A stretch of 64,000 nucleotides of DNA from Chloropicon primus (GCA_023205875.1 CP060767.1:124001-188000); one strand, 5' to 3'; counted from the stretch's first letter, positions 1 to 10,707 are shown. Numbers and translations: made by a program. Notes: generated by a model not told the origin, from the letters alone.

Positions 1-639
1 GAACCCAAGCTGCGAATAGAAAACGATGAGAAGGAGGGTTGCGGGGTCCTTGCTCTGTCGGGTGAAGGCACAAGGGACGGGAAGCCGTGCTCCTACGGCC
101 TGTCACTGGAGCTGTTCGGGGAGCTGAATAAGGACGAGAGCAAAGTCAGTGTTGGGGATAGGAAGATCGTTCTCGTGCTGCTGAAAAGCAAGAGCGGGCC
201 GCACTGGCCCCGTCTGCTCAAGGCGAAAGGGAAGGCGCCGCAAAACATCAAGGTGGACTGGGACTTGTACATGGACTCCGACGAGGAGGAGGAGCAGGAG
301 AAGAAGTCGAATTTCGACATCGGAACCCTCGACGACTTTTCAGTAAGTGGTGGTCCGCTTTTATTGTCTTCCGCTCGTTTGCTTGGATTGGCGAAACTAA
401 CGGAGTCCCTCCCTCGGCTCGGCTTCACAACAAAACCGCAGAAATTCGATGACCCACTTGACAAGGACGTGCACACGGACAGCGAAGACAGCGACGATGA
501 AGGTAGGTAACCGCCATCGCGTCGTCGTGATCAAGGGCGTTCAAATGCCTTGTAACGCTTGCTCCAGGTGGTTCGATTCTCGCTGACTCGTCTCTCTTCG
601 TCTGATCGGATTGCAGACCTCCCAGACTTGGTGAATTGA
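1..639 (+). CDS. HSP90 co-chaperone p23/Sba1-like protein (5' end outside window)
   Basis: The window opens inside the reading frame. Three exons can be read: 1-342, 442-502 and 617-639, joined at TCA|gtaagt..cag|AAA and G|gtaggt..ttgcag|AC. The encoded piece holds the end of a CS/p23 beta-sandwich with the family's WPRLL and IKVDWD motifs. An acidic stretch (DSDEEEEQE) follows, and the protein ends DEDLPDLVN, the acidic tail pattern typical of p23. By family knowledge p23 binds the ATP-bound N-terminal dimer of HSP90 and stabilises client complexes in the cytosol and nucleus. The N-terminal part of the CS domain and the promoter lie to the left of the window. The gene converges on the carbonic anhydrase gene with about 100 bases between stop codons. 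Confidence 0.82.
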
Positions 640-742
640 GTGAGGAGAATATTGTGGCACAGAATGATCTATAGGTGAACATTTAATATACTACTGCAAG
701 CTTGCGGGCGTCCCATCGGCACGACGACGACTTGGGTGGCCA

Positions 743-1512
743 TCACGCGGTTTTAACGAGATTATTCATGTGCACCGAAGCGAGCTCCGCGTACTTCTTT
801 GCTGATACTGGAAGAAAATCCTTTTCCTTTTCCGTCAGGTCTCGCATGTATCGAGCTGGCCTTCCTCCCCAAATCTCCCCGCTCGGTATTGTCTTCCCAG
901 GTGTGAGCAGGGATCCCGCTGCAAGCATGCTCCCTCGGCTCATGACGCAGCCATCCATGACCACGGCACCCATTCCAACAAAGCTCAAGTCTTCCAACGT
1001 GCAACTGTGCTCGACGACGACGAAGACAGAGAACGAGAGGTCAGCTCTCAGGAATCTCAAACACTGCAAGCGCCAGGAGAGGGAAGAATGGGAGAGGGGG
1101 ATGGAGATGGCGCGGCAAAACTTACGCATGGAGCAAGGCCATGTGACCCACAGTGACCTGGTTGCCAATCACCGTTGGCAAGCTGGTTCCTTGAGCATTA
1201 TGTTTCGCGACGTGAATAACAGTGCCATCTTGTATGTTAGTCTCCTCCCCTATCCTGATCTCGTTCACGTCTCCTCGAAGGACCTGTCAGTGCATCAAAA
1301 CGGTGGCCAGGGTCAGTCAAGAGGACGACGGCAATCCAAAACGCAATTCTGTAAGGGCTTACGCAATTGTACCAAACGGAGCTTCCGTTCCCGATGGTCA
1401 CGTCTCCAACAACAGAAGCAGAAGGAGCTAGGAACACTTTCGAGGCGTCGAAGTTTGGCTTGCCGATCCCTTCGAGAGCCCAAGTGGAGAGCCTCCTCCT
1501 TGCGCAAAGCAT
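743..1512 (-). CDS. Gamma-class carbonic anhydrase-like protein (left-handed beta-helix)
   Basis: Three exons on the minus strand, 1512-1363, 1283-1126 and 1004-743, give 189 residues. Splices are TGC|gtaagc, TGC|gtaagt and cacag|TTG. Hexapeptide-repeat motifs run through the whole protein: APSASVVGDV, RGDVNEIRIG, TNIQDGTVIHVAKH, VTVGHMALLHA and GMGAVVMDG. The histidines in VIHVAKH and GHMALLH match the three zinc ligands of gamma-CAs. The C terminus (SGEIWGGRPARYMRDLT) is the usual end of mitochondrial gamma-CA/gamma-CAL proteins, which form a matrix domain on complex I in plants and algae. The short arginine-rich N terminus could be a mitochondrial presequence. The upstream promoter element at 1578-1640 supports this start. 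Whether it is an active CA or only a complex I subunit cannot be told here. Confidence 0.9.
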
Positions 1513-1577
1513 CGCGAAGACGGTGCCCCTCTCTGGTGTCTGAGCGAAGCAAAAAAACTAATCAATCAGTCGTCATT

Positions 1578-1640
1578 CCTCGCCAAGGGCACCAAATCCT
1601 TCGAGTTAGGGGTCAGCGGAAAGATCGAGAGACGAAGGTT
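1578..1640 (-). promoter_or_regulatory. Shared bipartite promoter element (carbonic anhydrase gene)
   Basis: Read on the minus strand it has CGTCTCTCGATCTTTC, then GACCCCTAACTCGAAGGATT and TGGTGCCC. It ends about 65 bases upstream of the start codon, in the sense orientation. Confidence 0.6.
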
Positions 1641-1870
1641 TCATCTGTATCCCCCTCCCTCGCCCCATCCATCCCAACCGCCCTCCCTTTCCTCCAAGGC
1701 ACGACAGTTACTCCACTCACCTCCCTCCTCTCGCTTTTCCCTGAGGTGCCTCCATCCCATAGACAATTCTTGAGAGGTCGAGCAGAGAGAGGTGAGTTTG
1801 GGTTTGATGGAGAGTTTGAGGGCAGAAGGACGGGAGAGAAGGATAAAGGTTTCGCATATAGGAATCGATA

Positions 1871-1921
1871 CATCTTACGATCTTTCTTTTAAGCCCTTTC
1901 TCGAACGATTTGGCGTCCTAT
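1871..1921 (+). promoter_or_regulatory. Shared bipartite promoter element (Costars gene)
   Basis: CATCTTACGATCTTTC, then AAGCCCTTTCTCGAACG and ATTTGGCGTCC. The core lies about 130 bases upstream of the Costars start, on the same strand. Confidence 0.6.
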
Positions 1922-2036
1922 GGAAGAATTGAGGCTGAAACAAAGTCTGTTCTCGTTTCTCGTTTGCGTTTGCTTGGTTGGTGTTTGATGGCAATAGCTA
2001 GTGTCGAGTTCTGAGGGGGAGAGAGAAGTTGAGGCA

Positions 2037-2315
2037 ATGGCGGACCACCAGGCTACAGTGGACAGGGAAGTTCTCGAGATCCAGAGAGACATCAAGCGCA
2101 TCGGCACTCAGAACGACGATGGAAACTTCACTGTGAAGTTCGGAGTTCTCTTCGAGGACGAGAAGGTGGAGCAGTACTACGAGGCCATCGTTGGAACGCT
2201 CAAGGCGGCGAAGAAGAGGGGCTTTATTGATTTCAAGGGACAGATGCTCTTGAAGGGGGCTCACGATGACGTGGACGTCATCTTGGTGAACGAGACGCTT
2301 CCCGAGAACGAGTGA
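2037..2315 (+). CDS. Costars-family protein (ABRACL-like)
   Basis: A single exon encodes 92 residues. The protein matches the Costars domain over nearly its full length: EIQRDIKRIG, then DGNFTVKFGVLFEDEKV, ALKAAKKRG-type helix (TLKAAKKRGFIDFKGQ) and a closing GAHDDVDVIL motif. In other eukaryotes this small winged-helix-like protein (ABRACL/HSPC280, and the C-terminal domain of STARS) is linked to actin and cell motility. The ATG at 2037 is the first one giving only the domain plus a short acidic helix. The gene carries the shared promoter element about 130 bases upstream. It converges on the first lipase gene. Confidence 0.88.
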   Translation: MADHQATVDREVLEIQRDIKRIGTQNDDGNFTVKFGVLFEDEKVEQYYEAIVGTLKAAKKRGFIDFKGQMLLKGAHDDVDVILVNETLPENE

Positions 2316-2506
2316 TTGGCCTCGGAGACACTTTCCTACTATTTCGTTCTCTTGTGTTATTCTTAATTCTTTCGTCTTCCTGGCCAAGCAGGCAAGAAGG
2401 CACGGGGATTATGGGTTATGGGTGTAAGTTATAGAGCTATAAGCGTTTGTCAAGCATTATGTGCGTTTCATGGATGAGGGCTGGAGCGGTTTCTCTCCTG
2501 GCCCTC

Positions 2507-3714
2507 TCACACGTTCACCCTCTCGAGGAACTTGATGGTCTTCTCGAGGGTCTTCTCATTGCCGGGCTCATGAATTAGCACGTGCCAGGATCCAGGGCAG
2601 TCCTCGTGGACCTTGATCTCGCTGGACGCCTCCGCCACCAGCCTGCGGGAGCCATCGGGATCCACCATCGTGTCCCCCTCGCTGTGGAAGGTCACGAACG
2701 GCAGCGTGATGCTCTTCAGGTTCTTCATGATGTGCTCAGTCACCCTGAGGTACTCTGCAGCGAGCCTCACTGGCGTGTTGCCGTGATAAGAAAAGAAATC
2801 CTTGTCAAACTCCTCCTGCAAGTTCGGGAATTTGCTTTTGTCCACCGCGGCGAGCCGCCACGTTGGCCCCACGCGGTTGAACAGATCGATCATTGGCTTG
2901 AGGTACGGGTTCAAGCCCTTCTTCGACACCCTCTCGAGCGACAGCATCGGGGCATAGAACAGGGCGGCCTTGAAGCGCTTCTCGTCCCGAAGAATCATCA
3001 TGGCCGCTCGCGCTCCGCCCATCGACACCGCGAAGGGGAAGACGGGCAGACCGGCCTCGAACCCCTTCCCGCCGAGGTCCGCCATCCTGTCCATGAAGGC
3101 AAGCTCGTCTGCAACGACGTTGTCGAAGCTCTCAAAGTAGCTCTGCAGTCCCTTGCACCCCTCCGACCTGCCCTTGCTCTGGACATCGATGCCGCAGCAG
3201 CTATACCCCCTGTTGTTGAGCTCCTCGATCCACGAGCCTCGATAGACTAGGGAGAGAAAGAGAGACGCGCCAAGAGAGTGTAAGCGAGGGTATTCTAAGC
3301 CTGACGGAGGGACCACGACTCACTTCTGTCGAATCCAGCACCCCGTGAGTTCTTTAAGAACTCGAAAGGAACGTTCGTGCCGTGACCGTGCAGCAGCAGG
3401 AGGATGCCCTTTGACTGCTTCGCCTTCGCGGGCCAAAAGTAGCTGAATATCTTGTACCCTTGGGCATTCTTCCACTGCTTGGTGAACCCGTGAGGCCCCT
3501 GAGGAAGAAACCGAAGAGACGACCAAAAGGCAACCCAATCGTCAGCTCATTCCCCTTGATTCCTCTGCCACCACTCTCCACTCACCAGTGTTTCCTCGTC
3601 CGGTTGCAGCTTCTCTTGCGGTGGCCACGGCGCTCCTTTGTTCCTGTGCGAAGACAGCGCGTAAGCGCCGAGGCCGACGAGCCCTGCCACGGCCACGCTC
3701 GCCCCCACTTGCAT
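2507..3714 (-). CDS. Monoacylglycerol-lipase-like alpha/beta hydrolase, copy 1 (membrane-anchored N terminus)
   Basis: Exons 3714-3586, 3498-3324 and 3246-2507 give 347 residues (splices CTG|gtgagt, cctcag|GGG, A|gtgagt and cctag|TC). The fold is serine hydrolase_4/lysophospholipase: LLLLHGHG oxyanion strand, nucleophile serine in AVSMGGA (the first Gly of GxSxG is Ala), Asp in EGDTMVDPDG and His in SWHVLIHEPG. The likely reaction is hydrolysis of monoacylglycerol or lysophospholipid esters. Exon 1 encodes a hydrophobic anchor (VGASVAVAGLVGLGAYAL) absent from copy 2, so this copy is probably membrane-bound. Exon 2 and exon 3 are close to copy 2 at the DNA level. The gene faces the Costars gene tail to tail. 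Confidence 0.85.
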
Positions 3715-3974
3715 CGTCGTCGTGTCGTGCTCTCTCTCTCTCTCTCTCTCTCCCTCTCCTGTAAGTAACGCTCGCTCGGGCGTTGGGGAGATGAGATGTT
3801 TTTTCGATCAAGCTTTCGGGGCAGAGGGAGAGGCCCCGAAGGAAGGAAGGGAAGGACATGTTCGGGCATTGGACCGTGGGCGTCGTTTGGTTGCTGGTCA
3901 TCCCTTGATCGTCCAGTGGGTGCCTTTTTACATTTTCTGTTTACATATGGAGTCTTTTCCTTGCCGAACGCTGC

Positions 3975-5061
3975 TCAAGCGTTCACCCTCTCGAGGAACT
4001 TGATGGTCTTCTCGAGGGTCTTCTCATTGCCGGGCTCGTTGATGAGGATGTGCCAGGATCCAGGGCAGTCCTCGTGGACCTTGATCTCGCTGGACGCCTC
4101 CGCCACCAGCCTGTGGGAGCCATCGGGATCCACCATCGTGTCCCCCTCGCTGTGGAAGGTCACGAACGGCAGCGTGATGCTCTTCAGGTTCTTCATGATG
4201 TGCTCAGTCACCCTGAGGTACTCTGCAGCGAGCCTCACTCTCGTTTTGCCTGCAACGGCGGGGGAAACCAGAAGAGGTGGGGGAGAGGGAATCAGTCAGA
4301 AGGGGGGCGTCCGCACGCGCACCACTCGCTCGTCGAAACTTACCCTGATCCGAGAAGAAGTCGTTGTCAAACTCCTCCTGCAAGTCTGGATACATGTGGT
4401 TCGAGTCCGCAGACGCGATTCGCCAGGTGGGCGTCGCAAAGTTGAACAGATCGATCATTGGCTTGAGGTACGGGTTCAAGCCCTTCTTCGACAACCTCTC
4501 GAGCGACAGCATCGGGGCATAGAACATGGCGGCCTTGAAGCGCTTCTCGTCCCGAAGAATCATCATGGCCGCTCGCGCTCCGCCCATCGACACCGCGAAG
4601 GGGAAGACGGGCAGACCGGCCTCGAACCCCTTCCCGCCGAGGTCCGCCATCCTGTCCATGAAGGCAAAGTCATCCGCAACGACGTTGTCGAAGCTCTCAA
4701 AGTAATTCTTGAGTCCCTTGCACCCCTCCGACCTGCCCTTGCTCTGGACATCGATGCCGCAGCAGCTATACCCCCTGTTGTTGAGCTCCTCGATCCACGA
4801 GTCCTTGTACACCCTCTCGATGCCAACTCCAGCTCCCTTTCTCGTCAGGAACTCAAAGGGAACGTTCACGCCGTGACCGTGCAGCAGCAGGAGGATGCCC
4901 TTTGACTGCTTCGCCTTCGCGGGCCAAAAGTAGCTGAATATCTTGTACCCTTGGGCGTTCTTCCACTGCTTGGTGAACCCGTGAGGCCCCTTTGCAGTCT
5001 CAGAAAGCTCGAGGCGATCTTGTGGAGGCCAAGGGTGCTGGTTGTTATCCAACTTTGGCAT
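3975..5061 (-). CDS. Monoacylglycerol-lipase-like alpha/beta hydrolase, copy 2 (soluble N terminus)
   Basis: Two exons, 5061-4344 and 4249-3975 (CAG G|gtaagt..ttgcag|GC), give 330 residues. The catalytic set is as in copy 1: HGHG, AVSMGGA, EGDTMVDPDG and SWHILINEPG. It lacks the N-terminal hydrophobic anchor and starts MPKLDNNQHPWPPQ, so it is probably soluble. Long stretches, such as the region around the nucleophile and the C-terminal 90 residues, are nearly identical to copy 1. The segment just before its single intron (SADSNHMYPDLQ) has diverged. This patchwork suggests tandem duplication with later gene conversion. It has one intron while copy 1 has two, and the positions differ. I find no shared promoter element near its start. 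Confidence 0.85.
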
Positions 5062-5788
5062 GCTGTCCTCTTTTCTGGTTGTGCAAAGTAATTCGTTTTT
5101 CTGTGTTTGCTGCTACTGCCAAACCCGAGTAGACCTGCTCCTCAACCTATGCTCCTCAATCACGAGGAAAGGAAAGAACGCAGAGAGTCAGGTCAGCTCA
5201 TCCTGCCTTGCCAACACAAACTCCTGGAACAATCTCTTCCAAGATTGTTCATCTTGGAACCCAAACGACTGGTTCCTTTCTCTCTCAAAGCAGGAAGAGA
5301 ATGCAGGAGGACGCATGGAGGGGAGCGTGAATGGCGGAGCTTACTTTCACGCTTCCCAGCCTTGCCCATACCAAGGGTGCCCCTAGCGTTCGAGAGACAC
5401 AGAGAGAGAGACACAGAGAGAGAGACCTTGTTGCTGTGACTCTGGTTTGTGTCTGAAAATCAGGATGACGAAGCAGGGGACAAATATCTCTCGAGGATGA
5501 TGGAAAACGACTGGCTTTGGAGTCTGTGTCTGAGGGAGGATCAGAGGGACGGGAGGGCAAGAAGGTGGATTGCTGCTCACCATCCTCACCGTGCCTTACT
5601 CCTCTCCTCCTCCTCTTTCGTTCAAACCCGTGCTCGAAAGTATTGGAGCAAGGCGAAAGGGGGAGGACTTGTGCTCGGAATGAATCTGCTCACCCATACT
5701 ATACTATGGATGACCTATTTATTCGTTTGGAAGTGGTTACTTTTTGTACGATTGCAGTGGCAGCCTATTCCCTGGCCCATCACACAAC
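5062..5788. other. Intergenic between lipase copy 2 and elongase A
   Basis: This stretch is upstream of the lipase and downstream of elongase A. It holds an AGAGAGACAC-type microsatellite near 5398-5426. No open frame with recognisable protein sequence and no shared promoter element were seen. Confidence 0.5.
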
Positions 5789-6895
5789 TTACTTGTTCTT
5801 TTGCTTCTTTCCACCTCCGCTGCTGAGGTACTTTTGGACGAAAAAGTTGCCGAAGAGGAAGAGGAGCGTGACCATGTACACGACGATGAGCTGGGACAGC
5901 CACTTTGGGTAGTCCGAGTAGAGCGTGCAGTAAACCCCCTGCGCCAGCATGGACAAGAATTGCGTCATCTGGAAGCTTGTCATGTAGCGACCCCACCACA
6001 AATACTTCCTCCTGAACCCTGGGCTATTCGAAGAGATGCTGGCCAGGTAGTAGTACGTATACATGGCGACGTGGACGAGCGAGTTCAGCGCCGCAGAGTA
6101 CCAAGCGTCACCACCTGGTGCGTAAAAAGCGATGGCCCACCAAATCAAGGAGATGGAGAGGTGGTGGTACACGTGCAGGAAGGACACCTGCTTCAAGTTC
6201 CCCTTCAAGAGCATGATGTACGTGTCAAAGTACTCGTACAGCTTGGAGATGTAGAAGATGTAGATACCCCTTGCCATGCCCACCTCCCTCACATCGTATG
6301 CTTGCCCCCAGAAGCTGTACTTGTTGACGTAGGCTTGATAGCAACTGTTCACGAACATGAACGAACTGAGAAGGATGAGGAAAACGTTGTGGAACTTCAC
6401 AAGCCTGTCGAGGTAGGCCGGCGTCTTCGTCTGCCCACCAGAGAGAGAGACAGAGAGACAGAGAAGAAGACAGAGATATCGTCAGTCAGAAGTTTGGACA
6501 CAACACGGCAGGGGGAAGGGAAGAAGCCCCTCCCAAACAACAACAGCAACAGCAACAGCAACCACCACCACCTGACAAAAAAACTTTTCTTCAAGAGAAG
6601 CCTGACCGCCTCTCCTCGTCGACTGAGACCCCCCGTCCGGGTCCTGACTCACCTTCTTGGTCTTGTCCACAGGAGTGATCGTGACCAGGCCAACTCCAAC
6701 AATGAAAAGGTACACGATGGCCCAAGTGACCAGTATCGTTGGCGTCCTGACAGCTGGCAAGTCCACCGTGTGCGGGCACGGCGTCTTCCTGATGTCCACA
6801 CCGAAGGCGGTCTGGATCACACCAAACACCGTGTCGGACACAGTGCCATCCCACTTGGCCCAATACACCTTGGCCAATTCCATGTACCCCTCCAT
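5789..6895 (-). CDS. ELO-family fatty acid elongase A (PUFA type)
   Basis: Exons 6895-6653 and 6430-5789 (AAG|gtgagt..gggcag|ACG) give 294 residues, the usual ELO length. This 3-ketoacyl-CoA synthase condenses malonyl-CoA with an acyl-CoA in the ER. It has the KFHNV-type box, SKLYEYFDT, the histidine box QVSFLHVYHH and the YMTSFQMTQF box. Glutamine at the -5 position of the histidine box is the pattern associated with polyunsaturated substrates. Multiple membrane segments are evident. The C terminus (KKQKNK) fits a KxKxx ER-retrieval signal. The ATG at 6895 aligns with the start of elongase B; ATG 6883 is an alternative. It is divergently paired with elongase B. Exact substrate (C18 delta-6, C20 delta-5 or C18 delta-9) cannot be told from sequence alone. 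Confidence 0.92.
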
Positions 6896-7909
6896 CCTTC
6901 TCGAACAATGCTGTCCAAGTACTCCTGGTTGCCAGCCAAATTCCTCCAACTCTGTCGGCCAATCCCCTTCACCTTTTTCGTCCAGACTCAATCCAAAGCT
7001 TCACTGAGGTCGCCTTTCGTCGATGGACTCGTCCTTGTGTTCCCAAAGATGCCACCTTTGCCGCTCCCTTGGCTCTCTCTCTCTCTCTCCCCCTCTGTCC
7101 TTGGCGGCTTGTGAGAGGGGAGCAAAGGACAGAGAGCAGAAGGAGAGCAGAGGGAGCAGAAGGAGAGCACAGAGATCAAGACGAATCGGAGGATAGATTA
7201 CAGGATAGAGGCTGTCGAGTTCAGTTCCTCCGAATCGAAAAGTGCTTTCGTTTTTTCTCGTGTTTTCTTTTCATCTGTCGCACGGGGAGAAAGGTTTCCT
7301 TCGCAGGCCCAAGGCCCTTTCCTTTAACCAAGACGAAGAGAGGAAGAAGCAAGAGAGCAAGAGAGGAGGAAGCACCAAGGCTCGGAGCACCAAGGAAACC
7401 TCTTCGTCCCTTTCCATCCATTCAAACCGTTCCAACCGTTCTTGTTCCTTCCTTGAAGAGTGGGACGAAAGGAAAGGAAAGGAAAGGAAAGGAAAGGAAA
7501 GGAACAAACAGAGGTGTCCGAGGAGTCAGGACGGTTGTCCTCAGGAGAGAGAAGGGGAAGGATTGGATCTCCTCCTCCTCGTCGTCCTCGTCGTCGTCGT
7601 CGTCGTCGTCCTTTAGGTTTGATTAACTTAACCCCCCTCGCCCTCGCCCTCTCGCCTCCTTTTTCCAAAATTCATTCAGCAGCAGTCAGCAGAGGAGGAC
7701 AGACCGAGCGCGCGCGCGGTCGAGGGCAAAAAAGCTCTGAAGCGGGCGGAACAAGAAGAGAGAGGGGCGGACGCTGGAATTGTTTTCTTGTCATCGATCG
7801 CGATCGAATCGATTGGGGTTTCAGGATATCTTCTTCTTCTTCTTCTTTTTGAAACACCAACAACTTTGCGACAAAGTTTCATCCCCGGGAGAGAAAACAA
7901 TAGAAGAGG
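6896..7909. other. Shared upstream region of the divergent elongases
   Basis: About 1 kb separates the two start codons. It is low in complexity: a (GGAAA)n run near 7466-7503, a (CGT)n run near 7585-7612, purine-rich AGCAGAAGGAG repeats at 7125-7170 and a GCGATCGCGATCGAAT-like patch near 7798. The shared bipartite promoter element is not evident. Both elongases probably start from within this block. Confidence 0.5.
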
Positions 7910-8945
7910 ATGCAGGAGGTTGTGCAAGTTGTGCAAGCCAAGTGGGCCGAGTGGGATGCAATCGTCGATCCCATCGTGTTCCAAGGGATCGAGAAGGTGA
8001 GTCAAGTCCCTCGCATCGTTTCCCTCCAAAGCCTCACCCACCAGCCGCCATCCTCCGTCCTCGTTTTTTTTTGTTTTTGTTTTGCTTTGCTCCATGGGAC
8101 TGACGGACGGACTTGCTCCTTGTCGTTGTTGTCGTGCTTGGCGTCCTCAGGTCTTTGGCGAGGACATTCGGAAGTACCCGTCCCTCGCGTTGCGCCAGCA
8201 GTCCAAGCTGATCCAATCGCCAACGCTCGTCGTGACGTCTTCCTTGTTCTATGTCTTGTTCGTGTCGGTGGCCAAGCTGGTGGTGAACCAGAAGCCCAAA
8301 GGAGCGAAGGATCCACAATGGTTGAAGAACTTGGTGTTCGTTCACAACGTTTTCCTGGTTGTTCTGAGCACCTACATGGCCGGAGGCATCGCTAACGAGG
8401 TGTACAAGAACGGCTACTCGCTCTGGGGATCTCCGTACAACGAGAAGGAGACGGAGCTCGCGAGGTTTTTTCTCATCTTCACGCTCTCCAAGCTGTACGA
8501 GTACTTGGACACGGTCATCATGGTCTTGAAGAGGAACATGTACCAGGTGACTTTCTTGCACTGCTACCACCACGTGTCGGTCTCCTTCTTCTGGTGGATG
8601 GCCTACTACATCATGCCTGGCGGAGAAGGTTGGCTCGGCGCCGCGCTCAACTCCTTCGTGCACGTGATCATGTATTCATACTACTTGCTCGCCACCCTGT
8701 CGAGCAACAACCCGAGCTTCAGGAAGAAGTATTTGTGGTGGGGAAGGTATCTCACAACGTTCCAGATGCTCCAGTTCGTCGAGAACGGCCTGCACTGCGT
8801 TTATATGCTGAGGAACAAGACGTACTCCGCGGTCATGGCAAAGTTCGGCGTCTACTACATGGTGACGCTCCTCTTCCTTTTCGGCAACTTTTTCGTCCGA
8901 AAGTACGTCTTGGGGGGCTCGAAGTCGAAAGCCAAGAGACAGTAA
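7910..8945 (+). CDS. ELO-family fatty acid elongase B (PUFA type)
   Basis: Exons 7910-7996 and 8151-8945 (AAG|gtgagt..cctcag|GTC) give 293 residues. ELO motifs in order are VFVHNVFL, SKLYEYLDTVIM, the histidine box QVTFLHCYHH, SFVHVIMYSYY and TTFQMLQF, with about seven hydrophobic segments. Glutamine in the histidine box again points to a polyunsaturated acyl-CoA substrate. The C terminus (KSKAKRQ) fits a KxKxx ER-retrieval signal. Elongases A and B share intron position and many blocks (both carry YMVTLLFLFGNFFV near the end), so they are paralogues from a duplication that ended up head to head. They have diverged enough to suppose different chain-length or unsaturation preference. Confidence 0.93.
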
Positions 8946-9175
8946 TGGCGAGGGGCACGAGGTCTTTAGGGTTCACTTCATATTGTTTTTTGGCAGTCCC
9001 TTGATTCTTGGTGTGCTCTCTTCGCCGTGCACCTCACGTAATATTATTGTTGAGAGAGAGTATACGGAGTACTCGGGGATAAGAGGGGGGGGATAACAAA
9101 CGAGTTCCAGACATGGATGAAATGCATCAGGCATTAATACATATTAATACATACTTTATACAAAAAGGCACCGTG

Positions 9176-10132
9176 TCACAGGTCTGCTCTCCTGAAGATG
9201 GATCGGTAGACTCTCTCCCCGTCCGAGCTCGCGTGGATCTCCCTCTCGGTGGGCACCCCCGTCGGGTTTTCCTTGATCCACCCGTCCTCATCCAAGACCT
9301 CGCCATCGCTGGAACCAAGGCAACCATTCGACAGGGCGAAGGCTGCGATCTCCTGCTCGGTGCCGACCCTGAACCTTGGGCTGCTCTCGAATCTGTTGTG
9401 CATGTCCACCAGGACCTCCAAGACGTCGCTCTGCAAGAAGACGTGGCCGGCCGGATCTAATACCCGTCCCACCTGGGCAATGAAATCGTCCTGCACGATT
9501 CTCCTCTTCTGGTGCCTTGTCTTGAAATGAGGGTCCGGGTACTGAACACTCACCAAGGTAACCTTGCCAGGATACTTTGACAAAGCGCTCTCGAACGACA
9601 CGGTGGCGTTTGTCGTGAAGTAGTGAACGTTGGAGTCCACCCCCAAGAGCTTGGCCCACTTGTTCGACCTCTCGATGAGCTTGCCCCTGATGTCCACTCC
9701 GAAGAAGTTCGACCTCCCTCCACTCCTCTTGGCCCTCGCCAACAAGAACCGTCCACTCCCGCAGCCCACATCAATCTCCAGCGGCAGACTGCAGTCCTCG
9801 TATATTTTGGTGAAGTCAACCGCTTCACTTGGTACCTGGAGCTCCTTCTTGAATGGATTGATGTGCTGCCTCACACGACCACCGCCTCCCACGCCTCCTG
9901 CCTTCTCGTAAAGGTCCTTGCTCGTCCCCCACAAGTCAGCTCCATCCATCTCCTGCACTGTGTGCTTATGATACGATGACGACGACGACGACGATGATGA
10001 TGATGATGATGAAGATGAGCTCGCCGGAGCAACGCAACGCGGTCGAGAACACGGCTGGCTAATGCTGTACCTCGTCCGTCCCCTTTGTCGGAGGATGCGG
10101 AGCACTCGCGCCGAGGACAACGTCACTGGCAT
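9176..10132 (-). CDS. trmB: tRNA (guanine46-N7)-methyltransferase, TrmB type
   Basis: A single exon gives 318 residues. The catalytic half is clear: SAM motif LEIDVGCGSGRFLLA, FFGVDIRGKLIERS, and the family signature YPDPHFKTRHQKRR that binds tRNA and the target guanine. It resembles bacterial or plastid TrmB rather than the eukaryotic Trm8/Trm82 pair. About 90 extra N-terminal residues, arginine/serine-rich with a 16-serine run coded by (TCA/TCG)n at 9970-10020, look like an organelle transit peptide. It would install m7G46 in plastid or mitochondrial tRNAs. The ATG at 10132 is the first true ATG upstream of the conserved part. The gene ends convergently with elongase B. Confidence 0.88.
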   Translation of the reverse strand: MPVTLSSARVLRILRQRGRTRYSISQPCSRPRCVAPASSSSSSSSSSSSSSSSYHKHTVQEMDGADLWGTSKDLYEKAGGVGGGGRVRQHINPFKKELQVPSEAVDFTKIYEDCSLPLEIDVGCGSGRFLLARAKRSGGRSNFFGVDIRGKLIERSNKWAKLLGVDSNVHYFTTNATVSFESALSKYPGKVTLVSVQYPDPHFKTRHQKRRIVQDDFIAQVGRVLDPAGHVFLQSDVLEVLVDMHNRFESSPRFRVGTEQEIAAFALSNGCLGSSDGEVLDEDGWIKENPTGVPTEREIHASSDGERVYRSIFRRADL

Positions 10133-10707
10133 GAGAGAAAAACCTATCTCCTCCTTGGAAAACCTCACGACGCAGCGCCACGCTCGTTGTGTACTGCGTC
10201 AAGTGAGACACCGTTGGAAAGTCCGCGAAAAGAACTTTCGATTCACGTTGCCCTCCTTCCCTCTTCCCCTCTTCCCCTCGTCCCCTTCATCCATCCAACT
10301 CCATCCTTGTCGCAGGACTCGCCTCCTCCATGAACTGGGCTCTGACAAAACCCTGAAGAAGATAAGGAGTTGAAAACGCGAGTGAGAATTAACGCCCGGG
10401 TTCGTCGCGCAACAAGGGAGAGGGAAGGTGTTGTTGTCGAGGACTTTGTGCACGGACGGGGACGGCGAAGGGGAGGAGGTGTGGAAAGAACGGAAGCGCG
10501 TCTCAAGGGCTTTCGATTGATACCGCGGCTGAAGGTTTTGGCGCACGGAGTGGTCCTCCGCTCGCTCGCTCTCTTTGCTACGACAGGCGTTACAGGAGGA
10601 GGTTGCCTCGAAGTTTGTTTCGTGAGTTGTTGGCTCGGTTGTGTGACGAGGAAGAGGAGGCAAGTCTTCGTCGAGCAGTGCAGTGTTGTGCGGTGCTTTG
10701 TTTCATC
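10133..10707. other. Divergent intergenic region, trmB / HARE-HTH gene
   Basis: It holds the shared promoter element for the plus-strand gene at 10498-10550. A weak minus-strand likeness (GGACTTTCCAACGGTG, then CACTTGACGC) lies near 10205-10235 for trmB. Nothing else was recognised. Confidence 0.45.
10498..10550 (+). promoter_or_regulatory. Shared bipartite promoter element (HARE-HTH gene)
   Basis: CGCGTCTCAAGGGCTTTC, then ATACCGCGGCTGAAGG and TTTTGGCGCAC. It lies about 160 bases before the ATG. The TTTTGGCGC tail looks like an E2F site. Confidence 0.55.

Noticed and set aside
503-616. tRNA-like TGGTTCGATTCTC in the second intron of the p23 gene
   Set aside because: The T-loop-like string is present, but the flanking stems do not pair and no D or anticodon arm can be drawn.
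5744-7114. Long plus-strand frame of about 456 codons over elongase A
   Set aside because: It is the mirror of the elongase exons and crosses clear splice sites; no recognisable protein.
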